6,431 bases of DNA from Myxococcales bacterium (GTDB taxonomy: Bacteria > Myxococcota_A > Polyangia > Fen-1088), in contig PMNO01000580.1 of NCBI GenBank assembly GCA_003161835.1, forward strand, positions 4,229 to 10,659. The letters run 5' to 3'. Of this stretch, positions 5,848 through 6,431 are shown piece by piece. Position 1 is the first letter of the stretch, and the number at the start of each line of letters is the position of its first letter. The notes under the pieces are model-generated. The model ran no database searches. It had not been told where the DNA came from and saw only the letters and a program-made list of their open reading frames with translations. The translations under genes and the position numbers were made by a program.

Positions 5848-6431
5848 ATGTCCGAGTCGGAGCCGCCTCTACAGTCGCCGCCGCCGCCGGGGCCGGCTGC
5901 CGACCCTGAGAGTCGCGACGACACCGACGGGCCCGCGTCGTCGCTGATGCGCGAAGCCGAGATCGAGCCGGCTCGGCAGACGATCGCCGAGATCCTGGAC
6001 CGCCTGCCGACCGAACCCGGCGTGTATCTCATGAAGGATCGGCGCGGCAAGGCGGTCTACATCGGCAAGGCGGGCAATCTGCGCGCGCGCGTGCGCCAAT
6101 ACTTCCAGCCCGCGTCGGGCGACAGCCGCCTGTTCGTGCCCCTCCTGGAAGGGATCGTTGCTGACATCGCCACGGTCGTCACGACCAACGAAAAGGAGGC
6201 CTTGCTGCTGGAGAACACGCTCATCAAGCGCCACCAGCCGCGTTTCAACGTCAACCTGCGCGACGACAAGAACTACCTGTCGTTGCGTCTCGACCCGCAG
6301 GCCAACTGGCCACGGCTGGAGGTGGTCCGCAAGCTTTCGGACGACGGGGCCTATCATTTTGGGCCCTATCATTCGGCCACCTCATGTCGCGAAGCGCTGC
6401 GCGTGGTCAACCGCCATTTTCAGCTGCGCAC
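5848..6431 (+). CDS. uvrC: Excinuclease ABC subunit C, N-terminal part (3'-truncated)
   Basis: UvrC is the nucleotide-excision-repair nuclease that incises DNA on both sides of a lesion after UvrA and UvrB have marked it. The window holds 194 codons and the frame is open at the end, whereas complete UvrC proteins have roughly 600 or more residues. The GIY-YIG nuclease domain, which makes the 3' incision, is complete: PGVYLMKD (57-64), VYIGKA (70-75) with Tyr71 and Lys74, Arg81, and EALLLEN (117-123) with Glu122. These match the catalytic Tyr, Lys, Arg and Glu positions known from Thermotoga Uvr[15 protein letters not shown] and YHFGPYHSA follow, as in the family. About 57 residues precede PGVY, against roughly 17 in E. 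coli. The extra N-terminus (2-33) is Pro/Asp/Ser-rich and probably disordered. A second in-frame ATG at 5947 (Met34) would give a conventional length, but it lacks a ribosome site and the TANNNT signal. Confidence 0.95.
   Translation, partial: MSESEPPLQSPPPPGPAADPESRDDTDGPASSLMREAEIEPARQTIAEILDRLPTEPGVYLMKDRRGKAVYIGKAGNLRARVRQYFQPASGDSRLFVPLLEGIVADIATVVTTNEKEALLLENTLIKRHQPRFNVNLRDDKNYLSLRLDPQANWPRLEVVRKLSDDGAYHFGPYHSATSCREALRVVNRHFQLR

Noticed and set aside
5869..6372. 167-codon minus-strand open frame opposite uvrC
   Set aside because: The plus strand encodes an intact GIY-YIG domain in this region; the minus-strand frame shows no motif.
1..6431. Search for mobile elements, CRISPR arrays, tRNA/rRNA genes and defence systems
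   Set aside because: Every stretch is accounted for by housekeeping or envelope genes and short gaps; no direct repeat arrays, insertion-sequence ends or RNA gene signatures were seen.

Overview
The window is a high-GC bacterial chromosome segment packed with ordinary chromosomal genes. Nothing mobile is visible: there are no transposases, integrases, CRISPR repeats, tRNAs or rRNAs. The gene content (an argC-argB pair, a DUF502 membrane protein, exported redoxins, uvrC), the GC-rich codon use, the Ala/Pro-rich linkers and the ArgB sequence style fit a deltaproteobacterial or myxobacterial-type (Myxococcota) genome. That assignment is an inference, not proof. The signal peptides and the lipobox point to a diderm with a periplasm.

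Layout: (1) positions 1-1865, plus strand, hold the 3' part of argC followed by argB, overlapping by 4 bp. These encode consecutive arginine biosynthesis steps (N-acetylglutamate kinase, then N-acetyl-glutamyl-phosphate reductase). (2) Positions 1944-3861, plus strand, hold three genes joined by ATGA overlaps: a two-helix DUF502 inner-membrane protein, an exported peroxiredoxin-like (PRX_like1-type) protein, and a TlpA-like thioredoxin lipoprotein with a WCAAC active site. They look like one envelope/redox operon. (3) Positions 3872-5720, minus strand, hold an EamA-family (DMT) transporter followed 49 bp later by an exported metallo-beta-lactamase-fold hydrolase. The latter converges tail-to-tail on the lipoprotein gene with only 10 bp between them. 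(4) From 5848 to the window end, plus strand, is the N-terminal third of uvrC, divergent from the transporter.

The most notable non-coding signal is shared architecture at gene starts. Each of the three non-overlapping ATG starts (DUF502 at 1944, hydrolase at 4669, uvrC at 5848) has a TANNNT -10-like hexamer exactly 6 nt upstream and no usable Shine-Dalgarno. This geometry would put transcription initiation on or next to the A of the ATG, so these genes may be transcribed as leaderless mRNAs. The transporter's best start (TTG at 5720) has a similar hexamer at 7 nt. Genes inside overlapping pairs lack the motif and appear to depend on translational coupling.

I found no clearly new multi-gene system. 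The DUF502/redoxin/TlpA trio and the leaderless-start pattern are the parts most worth following up.
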